Assembly (NCBI RefSeq): GCF_023205095.1 | Contig: NZ_CP046242.1 | Span: 2,717,001 to 2,781,000, forward strand | DNA from: Bizionia sp. M204 | GTDB taxonomy: Bacteria > Bacteroidota > Bacteroidia > Flavobacteriales > Flavobacteriaceae | Direction: 5' to 3' | Length of the DNA stretch: 64,000 nucleotides | Part shown: in pieces, positions 33,923-43,424 of the stretch | Layout: every line of letters begins with the position of its first letter | Numbering within the stretch: position 1 is the first letter of the stretch | Notes under the pieces: generated by a model | Seen by the model: only the letters and a program-made list of their open reading frames with translations | What the model was told of the DNA's origin: nothing | Databases searched by the model: none | Made by a program: the position numbers and the translations under genes

Positions 33923-34357
33923 TTATTTAGTCCCTGTACTTCCAAAACCACCTGCTCCTCTATCGGTTTCAGATAATTCATTAACGGTCATCCATTCGGC
34001 ACGTTCGTGTTTGGCTATGACTAATTGTGCTATACGTTCGCCATTTTCTATAGTAAAATCTTCGTTGGAAAGATTGACAAGAATTACGCCAATTTCGCCA
34101 CGATAATCGGCATCAATAGTTCCTGGTGCATTTAAAACCGTAATTCCTTTTTTAGCCGCTAATCCGCTGCGTGGTCGTACCTGCGCTTCAACACCCACTG
34201 GCAACTCTATAAAAAGACCAGTGCCAACAATGCTTCGTTCTAGAGGTTTTAAAACTCTAGACTCTGATAAATTGGCTCGTAAATCCATTCCAGCGGAAGC
34301 TATGGTTTCATAGTGTGGTAATGCGTGATTAGATTTGTTGATTATTTTAATTGTCAT
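33923..34357 (-). CDS. dut: dUTP diphosphatase
   Basis: A 144-residue trimeric dUTPase. Five family motifs are visible: [43 protein letters not shown] and the C-terminal [11 protein letters not shown]. It removes dUTP from the nucleotide pool. One base separates it from the flippase gene upstream. Confidence 0.97.
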   Translation of the reverse strand: MTIKIINKSNHALPHYETIASAGMDLRANLSESRVLKPLERSIVGTGLFIELPVGVEAQVRPRSGLAAKKGITVLNAPGTIDADYRGEIGVILVNLSNEDFTIENGERIAQLVIAKHERAEWMTVNELSETDRGAGGFGSTGTK

Positions 34358-34358
34358 G

Positions 34359-35786
34359 TTATGATTTTAATAATTGCTTAATATCTTTTCGTTCTGATAT
34401 ATAAACGATTCCCAAAAATACTAAAACTAAAATAGTACTCACGTAGTAATTCTCATTAAATCTATAATATGAAACAGCTGAAATTACGGTTGATAGCACT
34501 AAATAACTCCCAATTCTCATAATATCATAGGGAACAGGATAGTGTTTTTTTCCTATTTGGTAAGAGACTAACATCATACTTCCATAGGCTGCTAAAGTTG
34601 CCCAAGCTGATGCCATAAACCCAATACGCGGAATCATTAAATAGTTAAAAGCAATTGTTATAATAGCGCCTATTAATGAAAAATACATTCCATATCGCGT
34701 TTTATCCGTAAGCTTATACCAAATGGCTAAATTGAAATAAATACCTAAAAACAAGTTTGCTAAAAGTACAATAGGAACAATATCTATAGCAATCCAATAG
34801 GATGGATCACTAACAATGAGTTCTTTAAAAATATTGAGAAAGGCGACCGTAAATACAAACATTAAGCTACCACAAATAACAAAGTACTTCATGATTTTGG
34901 CATAGGTTTCCTTGGCATTTAGCTCTTTAGCATGGTTAAAGAAAAAAGGTTCAGCGCCCAATCGGAACGCTTGAATAAAAATAGTCATGAATACAGCAAT
35001 TTTATAACAACCGCTGTAAGCGCCATTTATAGATTTACCAAGGAGTTCTGGCAATAACCATTTATCAAAATTCTCATTGATGACGTAGGCTAATCCTGCT
35101 ACCATAATAGGCCAACCATAATTAAGCATTTGCTTGAAAATAGTTTTACTGAATTGTAGCTTTGTTTTAAAGAAGTAAGGTGCTAGTAATAAAAGTGTTG
35201 TTATACTAGCACACAAATTAGCTATGAAAATATACTGCACCAAATCATTAGCGTTGTAACCAGGAAACGATATATTAAATTTAGGTATTACCCAAAGGAA
35301 AAAATAATTTAATACCACGTAAACGGCAATATTGGATAGTTTAATGGCTGTAAATTTAATAGGCCTTCCTGTGGCTCTTAAATAGGCAAATGGCGCAACA
35401 ACAAGCGCATCTAAAGCTAGCACACCAATTAACAAATTAAAATACGTTTGGTTTAAATTAACCAAGTCTGCCAATTGCTCATTAAAAATAACCACAGCTA
35501 TTAGAAACAAAATAGTGGTTACTGTCAAACTAATAAGCGTTGTTGAAAACACTTTATCTTTTTCTTTGCTTATATTAAAAAACCTAAAAAAAGCAGTTTC
35601 CATCCCGTATGTCAATAATACATTGAAAAAAGCGGCATAAACATAAAAGGTTGTATTGTCAGAATAGCTAGAAGTAACTAGTTTACTAGTATGAAGTGGT
35701 ACTAAAATAAAATTCATGAGTCTGGGCAGGACTGTTGCCAAACCATAAATAATTGTATCCTTAAAGAAGGTTTTTATAGTACCCAA
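34359..35786 (-). CDS. Polysaccharide flippase (MATE/Wzx-type)
   Basis: A 475-residue integral membrane protein with about 14 hydrophobic segments, beginning [25 protein letters not shown], a typical oligosaccharide flippase N-terminus. It probably moves lipid-linked saccharide across the inner membrane. It is part of the conserved group dut-nucleotidyltransferase-TPR-DUF4292-M23 rather than of the polysaccharide region at the end of the window, so its substrate may be a general cell-surface glycan. It starts ~90 bp from the end of the 35877-36356 gene. Confidence 0.88.
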   Translation of the reverse strand: MGTIKTFFKDTIIYGLATVLPRLMNFILVPLHTSKLVTSSYSDNTTFYVYAAFFNVLLTYGMETAFFRFFNISKEKDKVFSTTLISLTVTTILFLIAVVIFNEQLADLVNLNQTYFNLLIGVLALDALVVAPFAYLRATGRPIKFTAIKLSNIAVYVVLNYFFLWVIPKFNISFPGYNANDLVQYIFIANLCASITTLLLLAPYFFKTKLQFSKTIFKQMLNYGWPIMVAGLAYVINENFDKWLLPELLGKSINGAYSGCYKIAVFMTIFIQAFRLGAEPFFFNHAKELNAKETYAKIMKYFVICGSLMFVFTVAFLNIFKELIVSDPSYWIAIDIVPIVLLANLFLGIYFNLAIWYKLTDKTRYGMYFSLIGAIITIAFNYLMIPRIGFMASAWATLAAYGSMMLVSYQIGKKHYPVPYDIMRIGSYLVLSTVISAVSYYRFNENYYVSTILVLVFLGIVYISERKDIKQLLKS

Positions 35787-35876
35787 GTTTCCATATTTGA
35801 AGTGCTAAATATAGGGTTTTAATATAGGACTTGCAACGCATTCAGGAATCATCACTTCACGTGTTTTTTAAACGTA

Positions 35877-36356
35877 TTATAGTTCTTTTTTTATCATGTT
35901 AGGATATTCAAAATACTTAACCTCTCCATTTTCAATATACGTAATGACACATGTGTTCTCACCAAAATTAAACCGGTTATTGGGTAGCTGTATTGGGATA
36001 TTGCCATATTCATCATTTTGGTTTTCACTCATAATCAAATCTGCTTCATCGGTTGATGATGTTTGAATACTAGCAAAATACCCTGTTTTACCGACTTGAA
36101 TTTTAGCAATAAAACCCTTAAAGTAAATACGGCTTAAAGTTACTTGGTTCTTGTTTTCCGAAATTGTTATATAGATATGATAGCCTGAATCATTGCCATT
36201 AATATCTGAAATCCAAGGCTGAAACTGAACCGTTTCAACTACAAATGAAGCTTTATTTTGAAACACCAATTCCGTATTTGGAACTTTAGATTTTGAAACG
36301 GAGCAACCTATAGTAACAATGCCACATAAAAAAACAAATACAATAGGGTAGCGCAT
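35877..36356 (-). CDS. Lipoprotein of unknown function
   Basis: About 159 residues from the Met at 36356 (MRYPIVFVFLCGIVTIGC), with Cys in a TIGC lipobox; a Met two codons earlier (36362) is possible. The mature part is beta-rich, with no family I recognise. It stands alone between the flippase and the atp operon end. A strong hairpin lies upstream, at the border with atpG. Confidence 0.7.
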   Translation of the reverse strand: MRYPIVFVFLCGIVTIGCSVSKSKVPNTELVFQNKASFVVETVQFQPWISDINGNDSGYHIYITISENKNQVTLSRIYFKGFIAKIQVGKTGYFASIQTSSTDEADLIMSENQNDEYGNIPIQLPNNRFNFGENTCVITYIENGEVKYFEYPNMIKKEL

Positions 36357-36421
36357 GATCATTAATTTGATGTTAAATTTTAATAATCAAATATATAAAA
36401 TAAAAAATGGCACCATAAAAA

Positions 36422-36452
36422 AGACCTTTCCAACTTTGAGTTGGAAAGGTCT
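36422..36452. terminator. Hairpin after the atp operon
   Basis: AGACCTTTCCAA / TTGGAAAGGTCT, 12-bp arms with a 7-base loop. It lies downstream of atpG and its repeats, and upstream of the lipoprotein gene; an A-rich run at 36414-36422 gives a T-run on the minus strand. Confidence 0.75.
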
Positions 36453-36491
36453 AATATAAAATTTAAAAAAATTAAGCGCTAAAAAGAATCT

Positions 36492-36625
36492 TAATTATTC
36501 AAGGCCTCTGCTTTTCTTGAAATTTGACTCTGCTATCGCTTCGTCTAATTATTCAAGGCCTCTGCTTTTCTTGAAATTTGACTCTGCTATCGCTTCGTCT
36601 AATTATTCAAGGCCTCTGCTCCTCC
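36492..36625 (-). repeat. 54-bp tandem duplication of the atpG 3' end
   Basis: The last bases of atpG (on the plus strand TAATTATTCAAGGCCTCTGC) occur three times at 54-base intervals: 36492, 36546 and, as the real gene end, 36600. Units 1 and 2 (36492-36545, 36546-36599) are identical. The second half of each unit (TGACTCTGCTATCGCTTCG) is not in the gene. The stop codon of the real copy keeps the repeats untranslated. Confidence 0.9.
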
Positions 36626-37459
36626 AACAATTTCTAAAATTTCATTAGTAATAGCAGCTTGACGGGCTTTGTTATATGTTAATTTTAATTGATCACGTAA
36701 TTCGGTAGCGTTATCTGTTGCTTTATGCATAGCGGTCATACGCGCACCATGTTCTGAAGCAAAAGAATCTCTAATACCCTTATACAATTGTGTTTTTAAA
36801 GATTTTGGAATCAACTCTTCAACGATTTCAACTTTTGAAGGTTCAAAAATATACTCTAAGGTTACGTTGTCATCTTTCTCAATAGGTACAATTGGTAAAA
36901 ATTGTTCCACCATGATTTCTTGAGTTGCTGCGTTTTTAAACTTGTTATAAACGATTTCAATTTTATCAAACTCTCCTTCAGTAAACATATCCATCAAACG
37001 TGTGGCCACATCGGCAACGTTATCAAACGTTAAATCGTCATATAATTCACTGTAATTACCAATAACAATCTGTTTTTTAGAAAACGCATCATTTGCCTTT
37101 TTCCCAATTGCTAAAACTGAAACGTTTTTACCAGCGTATACATTGGAAATCAAGTGTTGTGTTTGCTTTATAATATTAGAATTAAAAGCACCACACAAAC
37201 CTCTGTTTGACGTAACTGATACAATAAGAACATTATTTACTTCACGTTGCTCTGAAAATTTACTTCCAGAATCCGCATCTAAAGTTGCACTTAAATCTTG
37301 TAAAAGTTCCGTTAACTTATCTGCATAAGGACGCATTGCCGTAATAGCATCTTGTGCCTTCTTTAATTTTGCAGCCGATACCATTTTCATGGCACTGGTA
37401 ATCTGCATCGTGGAAGATACTGATGATATTCTGTTACGTATTTCTTTTAAGTTTGCCAT
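36599..37459 (-). CDS. atpG: ATP synthase F1 gamma subunit
   Basis: A 286-residue gamma subunit, the rotating shaft of F1. N-terminus MANLKEIRNRISSVSSTMQI and C-terminus YNKARQAAITNEILEIVGGA are the conserved coiled ends. The last gene of the atp operon in this window. A strong hairpin (37523-37553) stands between atpA and atpG, so gamma may be expressed at a different level. Its 3' end is duplicated twice downstream. Confidence 0.97.
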   Translation of the reverse strand: MANLKEIRNRISSVSSTMQITSAMKMVSAAKLKKAQDAITAMRPYADKLTELLQDLSATLDADSGSKFSEQREVNNVLIVSVTSNRGLCGAFNSNIIKQTQHLISNVYAGKNVSVLAIGKKANDAFSKKQIVIGNYSELYDDLTFDNVADVATRLMDMFTEGEFDKIEIVYNKFKNAATQEIMVEQFLPIVPIEKDDNVTLEYIFEPSKVEIVEELIPKSLKTQLYKGIRDSFASEHGARMTAMHKATDNATELRDQLKLTYNKARQAAITNEILEIVGGAEALNN

Positions 37460-37522
37460 TTTTTCCGCTCCTAACCTCTCAAATGGAGAGGGATTGATTA
37501 GTTAAACTATATGATAATTTTC

Positions 37523-37553
37523 TAATCCTTCTCTTTAGTAAAGAGAAGGATTA
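37523..37553. terminator. Strong hairpin between atpA and atpG
   Basis: TAATCCTTCTCTTT / AAAGAGAAGGATTA, perfect 14-bp arms with a 3-base loop. It is placed 8 bases after the atpA stop codon inside the operon. It may act as an attenuator or mRNA-stability element instead of a full stop. Confidence 0.7.
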
Positions 37554-37560
37554 AAATTTT

Positions 37561-39141
37561 TTACTTTCTATATTTCGCTGATAAATCTTTAGCTACTAAT
37601 GTTAAGGTATCTGTAACTTCATCAGTTAATTTTCCAGCTTTTAAGGTTGCTAACACATCACTGTGTTTTGCTCCCAAAAACTCTAAATAATCACGTTCAA
37701 ATTCTTTTACTTTTTCAACAGGAACGTCTTTTAATAAGTTTTTAGATCCCGCATAAATAATAGCTACTTGATCTTCTACTTTAAACGGATCGTTTTGTGC
37801 TTGCTTTAAAATTTCAACGTTACGCTTACCTTTATTAATTACATTTAAAGTAACAGCATCTAAATCAGATCCAAATTTAGCAAACGCTTCTAATTCACGA
37901 TATTGTGCTTGATCTAATTTTAAGGTACCAGATACTTTTTTCATGGATTTAATCTGTGCGTTACCACCAACACGTGATACAGAAATACCTACGTTAATTG
38001 CTGGACGAACACCAGAGTTAAATAAATCTCCATCTAAGAAGATTTGACCATCTGTAATAGAAATTACGTTTGTTGGAATATATGCTGAAACGTCTCCTGC
38101 TTGTGTTTCAATAATTGGCAATGCTGTTAAAGAACCACCACCTTTTACCATAGGTTTTAACGTGTCTGGCAAATCGTTCATTTCTTTAGCAATATCATCA
38201 TTATTAATGATTTTTGCCGAACGCTCTAATAATCTTGAGTGTAAGTAGAAAACGTCACCTGGATACGCCTCACGTCCTGGAGGACGACGTAATAATAACG
38301 ATACCTCACGGTATGCTACAGCTTGTTTTGATAAATCGTCAAATACAATTAAAGCGGGTCTACCAGTATCTCTAAAATACTCTCCAATAGAGGCTCCCGT
38401 AAATGGTGCATATACTTGCATGGCTGCAGGATCTGATGCATTTGCAGCAACTATAGTGGTATAAGCTAAAGCACCTTTTTCTTCTAAGGTTTTAGCAATA
38501 AGTGCTACTGTTGAAGCTTTTTGACCTACAGCAACATATATACAATATACAGGTTCACCTGCATCGTAAAATTCTTTTTGATTTAAGATAGCATCAATAC
38601 AAACGGCTGTCTTACCTGTTTGTCTGTCACCAATAACCAACTCACGTTGACCTCTACCAACTGGAATCATAGCATCAATTGCTTTAATTCCTGTTTGTAA
38701 TGGTTCTGTTACTGGCTCTCTATAGATAACACCTGGTGCTTTACGCTCTAAAGGCATTTCATAAGTTTCACCTGTAATAGGTCCTTTTCCGTCAATAGGG
38801 TTTCCTAAAGTATCTACAACACGACCAACAATACCTTCACCTACCTTAATAGATGCGATACGTTCTGTACGTTTAACTGTAGAACCCTCTCTAACTCCTA
38901 CTGAAGTTCCTAATAATACGATACCTACGTTATCTTCTTCAAGATTTAGTACAATACCTTCTAATCCACCTTCGAATTCTACTAATTCTCCGTATTGTGC
39001 ATTTGAAAGTCCGTAAGCACGTACAATACCATCACCTACCGTTAATACAGTTCCTACTTCGTCTAATGATGCACCTGCATCAAAATTTGAAAGTTGTTGT
39101 TTTAAGATTGCTGATATTTCAGCTGGTTTTACTTCTGCCAT
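37561..39141 (-). CDS. atpA: ATP synthase F1 alpha subunit
   Basis: A 526-residue alpha subunit. Walker [10 protein letters not shown] (about 170), the conserved [19 protein letters not shown] region and [20 protein letters not shown]. Length and motifs are complete. The catalytic beta subunit is not in this operon; in Bacteroidota atpD and atpC usually form a separate operon. Confidence 0.98.
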   Translation of the reverse strand: MAEVKPAEISAILKQQLSNFDAGASLDEVGTVLTVGDGIVRAYGLSNAQYGELVEFEGGLEGIVLNLEEDNVGIVLLGTSVGVREGSTVKRTERIASIKVGEGIVGRVVDTLGNPIDGKGPITGETYEMPLERKAPGVIYREPVTEPLQTGIKAIDAMIPVGRGQRELVIGDRQTGKTAVCIDAILNQKEFYDAGEPVYCIYVAVGQKASTVALIAKTLEEKGALAYTTIVAANASDPAAMQVYAPFTGASIGEYFRDTGRPALIVFDDLSKQAVAYREVSLLLRRPPGREAYPGDVFYLHSRLLERSAKIINNDDIAKEMNDLPDTLKPMVKGGGSLTALPIIETQAGDVSAYIPTNVISITDGQIFLDGDLFNSGVRPAINVGISVSRVGGNAQIKSMKKVSGTLKLDQAQYRELEAFAKFGSDLDAVTLNVINKGKRNVEILKQAQNDPFKVEDQVAIIYAGSKNLLKDVPVEKVKEFERDYLEFLGAKHSDVLATLKAGKLTDEVTDTLTLVAKDLSAKYRK

Positions 39142-39204
39142 CTTTATTTAGATATTAGACGTTAGATTGTTAAGGTGTTGCCACCTATTCCAACGCTGCT
39201 TAAT

Positions 39205-39717
39205 TTAATTTCCTATTTTAATATTTATTCCCGAGCCACTATTACTTGACTCTTCCTTAATTATCACTGTATTTGTTGATGCATTTAATCTATCCGAATA
39301 TGGTGTTCCATATTTTTCTACTAAACGCTTTACTCTTTCTGAATTTAAAGAACCATCCTCATTCACCACATTTCCTTTGTAAATATCTGAAATGATATTT
39401 TTTTGTGTTCTTTTCCCGATTTCGTATTTCTTATCCTCTCCTAAAAATATAACTTCAACATAAACTAATTTTCCATTTGGATTAGAAGCAGTAACTGGTT
39501 CTGCTCCGTTTATATAAATCGTTTTTAAAAAGATTATCTCTTCTTCATTTTTATTATACAAAGAACAAACCGCATCAAAAGTTCCACAATCAACATAGGT
39601 TAACCAAGCAACTTTATCAATTAAAACTTCTCCGTTTTTTAACTTGACCTTTTGAGCATTCGCACTGAAGCCCATAAAGATACATGATAAAAATAGAATT
39701 GTTTTAATAGCTTTCAT
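39205..39717 (-). CDS. Secreted protein of unknown function inside the atp operon
   Basis: A 170-residue protein with a signal peptide (TILFLSCIFMGFSANAQ). The mature part begins KVKLKNGEVLIDKVAWLTYV and contains two Cys (DCGTFDAVC). The C-terminus SGSGINIKIGN is Gly/Ser-rich. No named family recognised, though similar 'KxKxGxVxVDG' secreted proteins are familiar in flavobacteria. It lies between atpH (5 bp) and atpA (63 bp) in the same direction, so it must share the operon transcript. It has no evident role in ATP synthesis, so it looks like an insertion. Confidence 0.75.
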   Translation of the reverse strand: MKAIKTILFLSCIFMGFSANAQKVKLKNGEVLIDKVAWLTYVDCGTFDAVCSLYNKNEEEIIFLKTIYINGAEPVTASNPNGKLVYVEVIFLGEDKKYEIGKRTQKNIISDIYKGNVVNEDGSLNSERVKRLVEKYGTPYSDRLNASTNTVIIKEESSNSGSGINIKIGN

Positions 39718-39722
39718 CAGTT

Positions 39723-40259
39723 TTAGTTAATGGTAAATTCTCTTTTTAATTTATTCAATTTGCTTGCCACACTTGCATTGTATTGCACATCGCCAACACG
39801 TAAAATAAAACCACCTAAAATGCTTTCATCTACTATATTTTTAACCGTTACAGCTTTGTTAGATAATTCTTTAATTTTAGCTAAGACTTTTAATTCAATA
39901 TCTTCAGTAATTGGCACTGCCGTTGTTACAGTTGCAGACTCTTTATTGTTTTGAATATCGAATAAATCTGTATACTTATTAGCTACAGCTTCAATTAAAT
40001 CTAAACGCTTGTTAGCATCTAATACTTTAAAAAGCTCCTGCGTAATTGTATTTACTTGTGGAAATACCTGAGATAAGATTGCTTTTTTATCATCAGATTT
40101 AACAACGGCATTTCTAATAACCTCATCCAGATTTTGATTATCCTTAATAGTTTTAGAAATTAAAACCATATCCGCATTAATAGCATCAGCCACCTGTTTT
40201 TCAGTTGCTAAACTTAATACTGCTTTTGCGTAACGTATTGCTGCTCTTGTTCCTGCCAT
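39723..40259 (-). CDS. atpH: ATP synthase F1 delta subunit (OSCP)
   Basis: About 178 residues starting MAGTRAAIRYAKAVLSLATE, the standard delta N-terminus; a Met four codons upstream (40271) is possible. The C-terminal block ILGGFILRVGDVQYNASVASKLNKL is conserved. It links F1 to the peripheral stalk. Confidence 0.95.
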   Translation of the reverse strand: MAGTRAAIRYAKAVLSLATEKQVADAINADMVLISKTIKDNQNLDEVIRNAVVKSDDKKAILSQVFPQVNTITQELFKVLDANKRLDLIEAVANKYTDLFDIQNNKESATVTTAVPITEDIELKVLAKIKELSNKAVTVKNIVDESILGGFILRVGDVQYNASVASKLNKLKREFTIN

Positions 40260-40334
40260 TTTAATGCCCACAACGTGGGTTACTTTTAATTATACTTATC
40301 TAACCAAACACACAAATTTTGCGTGGTGTACCAA

Positions 40335-40835
40335 TTAGTTTAATGTTGCTTCACCTAACATAGACTCAACCAATTTCATTTGCTTGTCTTTGTTAGATAA
40401 TTCTTCACGAACCACTTTTTCCGCGATTTCAATGGATAAAGTTGCCACTTGCATTTTTAATTCTGCAATGGCTGCTTTCTTTTCATTTTCAATAGCTTCT
40501 TGTGCACTTACAACTAGCTTATTTGCTTCTGTTTGAGCTTCAGTTTTCGCGTCTTCAATCATTTTTGATTTCATTTCACGCGCTTCTTTAAGCATCATTT
40601 CACGCTCTAAACGTGCTTCTTGCAATAATTTTTCATTATTAGCTTGAAGATTTTGCATTTCAAGTTTTGCATTTTCCGCAGATTCTAAAGCTGTTTGGAT
40701 GCCGTCCTCTCTCGTTTGAAGAGCATCTAGAATTGGCTTCCAAGCAAATTTTCTCATTAATAAAATTAGTATTAATAAGATTAGGGCTTGCATAAAAAAT
40801 AAGCCTACTGAAAAATCATTTAATAAAGATTCCAT
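40335..40835 (-). CDS. atpF: ATP synthase F0 b subunit
   Basis: A 166-residue subunit with one N-terminal membrane helix (about 10-28, LFFMQALILLILILLM), then RKFAWKPILDAL, and a long charged coiled coil to the end. It forms the peripheral stalk with AtpH. Normal length and motifs. Confidence 0.96.
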   Translation of the reverse strand: MESLLNDFSVGLFFMQALILLILILLMRKFAWKPILDALQTREDGIQTALESAENAKLEMQNLQANNEKLLQEARLEREMMLKEAREMKSKMIEDAKTEAQTEANKLVVSAQEAIENEKKAAIAELKMQVATLSIEIAEKVVREELSNKDKQMKLVESMLGEATLN

Positions 40836-40927
40836 ACTATATAGATTACTTAAATTCTCTTTTGTTTAATTTAAAACAGTTTCTGCAACCAACCGTTGCA
40901 GAAACTTGTTTTTTACTTTTTAGGAAA

Positions 40928-42273
<1,346 letters not shown>

Positions 42274-42409
42274 ATTTTTTCTAACTAATGAAATTTATTC
42301 TTCGTAAATTTTGTGCAAATGTACGGAATAATTTAAAAAACCAAACCCTTTTTTAGTTTAGTTTTTTAAGGTTACATTAAAACAGAAAAAGTAGTTTTAT
42401 TCTTAATAA

Positions 42410-42781
42410 CTATTTGCTATTTAACAACTTTGCAATTGCCGCTGCTTCTATCATTAAAAAAAGAAATAAGGGAATTACCAAAGCTATGCGATCGTTTTGA
42501 GTTAAAGCATCATTTTTAAAAACAGAAGATTGAAATATGAGTACAAATGCACCTATCTTAAAAAACATGAGCATGAGATAGGAATAGCCGGCTTGGTTGG
42601 GTAAATTTTCAGCAACTATTTCTACCATTATATAAATAATAACAACGGAAATTACATGAAATATATACACATTGAATAAGGAGAAACTTAATTCCGAATG
42701 TAATAAACTGCTGTGAATACCATAGCTTAATCCAAATACAGCAAGGACCAAAATAATTACAAATACAATACGCTTAATCAT
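42410..42781 (-). CDS. Four-helix membrane protein upstream of atpB (DUF6168-like)
   Basis: A 123-residue protein with about four hydrophobic helices. Position between atpZ and atpB is that of AtpI in other bacteria, but the sequence is not recognisably AtpI. I believe such flavobacterial proteins are labelled DUF6168. It overlaps the atpZ gene by 8 bases. A role in assembly of the F0 ring is inferred from position. Confidence 0.75.
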   Translation of the reverse strand: MIKRIVFVIILVLAVFGLSYGIHSSLLHSELSFSLFNVYIFHVISVVIIYIMVEIVAENLPNQAGYSYLMLMFFKIGAFVLIFQSSVFKNDALTQNDRIALVIPLFLFLMIEAAAIAKLLNSK

Positions 42782-43025
42782 CAGAATCTTTATTGGTTAT
42801 TTTTAGGACTTGATAAATAACCGAAAACATAGCAATAGCAACGGATATCAAGGTTATAATTTTATAATATAATTTATTATGATTGTCAAATTTAACATCT
42901 AACCATCCACCTAGTAAACTTCCTAAATAAATAATTAAACCCATTTGTATAGCAATGGTCGTAAACCGAATATACTTATTCAGCGGTTTATTAGGCTTTT
43001 TGTTTGGTGGTTTTTTCGCGCTCAC
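42774..43025 (-). CDS. atpZ: AtpZ/AtpI family protein
   Basis: An 83-residue protein with a Lys/Pro/Asn-rich tail followed by two membrane helices (about 24-44 and 56-76) and GSLLGGWLDVKF, the family signature. It helps assemble the c-ring or carries ions near it. It overlaps the bactofilin gene by 35 bases at its 5' end and the next gene at its 3' end. Confidence 0.85.
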   Translation of the reverse strand: MSAKKPPNKKPNKPLNKYIRFTTIAIQMGLIIYLGSLLGGWLDVKFDNHNKLYYKIITLISVAIAMFSVIYQVLKITNKDSDD

Positions 43026-43404
43026 TATTTTGAATGTCTTTTGTTGCTCCTTTCATGGCGCAGTTAACGTTAAATGTAGCTCCTGGCTCAACGGCTAACT
43101 TACCTAAAGTTACATCACCTTCAATATGTGCAGTGCCTTTTAGGGTTAGTGTACCGGAAAGTGATAATGTACCCGAAAATTTTCCTTCAAAATAAGCATC
43201 CGTACCGGTTATATTACCCTTTACAAAACCTGTTTTTCCAACAACAATTTTTCCAGGCGTTTTAATACTGCCTTCCACGGTTCCATCAATCCGGAAATCG
43301 CCTTCACTTTCTAAATCACCAACCATAGTAGTGCCTTGGGCTATTAAATTTTGGCTGGAAGTGATTTCGAGATTTGTTTTACTTTTTTTGTTCTCTGAAA
43401 ACAT
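42991..43404 (-). CDS. Bactofilin (polymer-forming cytoskeletal protein)
   Basis: A 137-residue bactofilin. The core from SSQNLIAQGTTMVGDLESEG to KLAVEPGATFNVNCAMK is the beta-helical repeat domain of the DUF583 family. Bactofilins form filaments on the membrane and organise cell shape or machinery. It follows sprE by 20 bases and overlaps atpZ, so cytoskeleton, gliding/secretion and ATP synthase genes are physically chained. Confidence 0.92.
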   Translation of the reverse strand: MFSENKKSKTNLEITSSQNLIAQGTTMVGDLESEGDFRIDGTVEGSIKTPGKIVVGKTGFVKGNITGTDAYFEGKFSGTLSLSGTLTLKGTAHIEGDVTLGKLAVEPGATFNVNCAMKGATKDIQNSEREKTTKQKA

Positions 43405-43424
43405 GACTATTTATTTTTTGGGGT

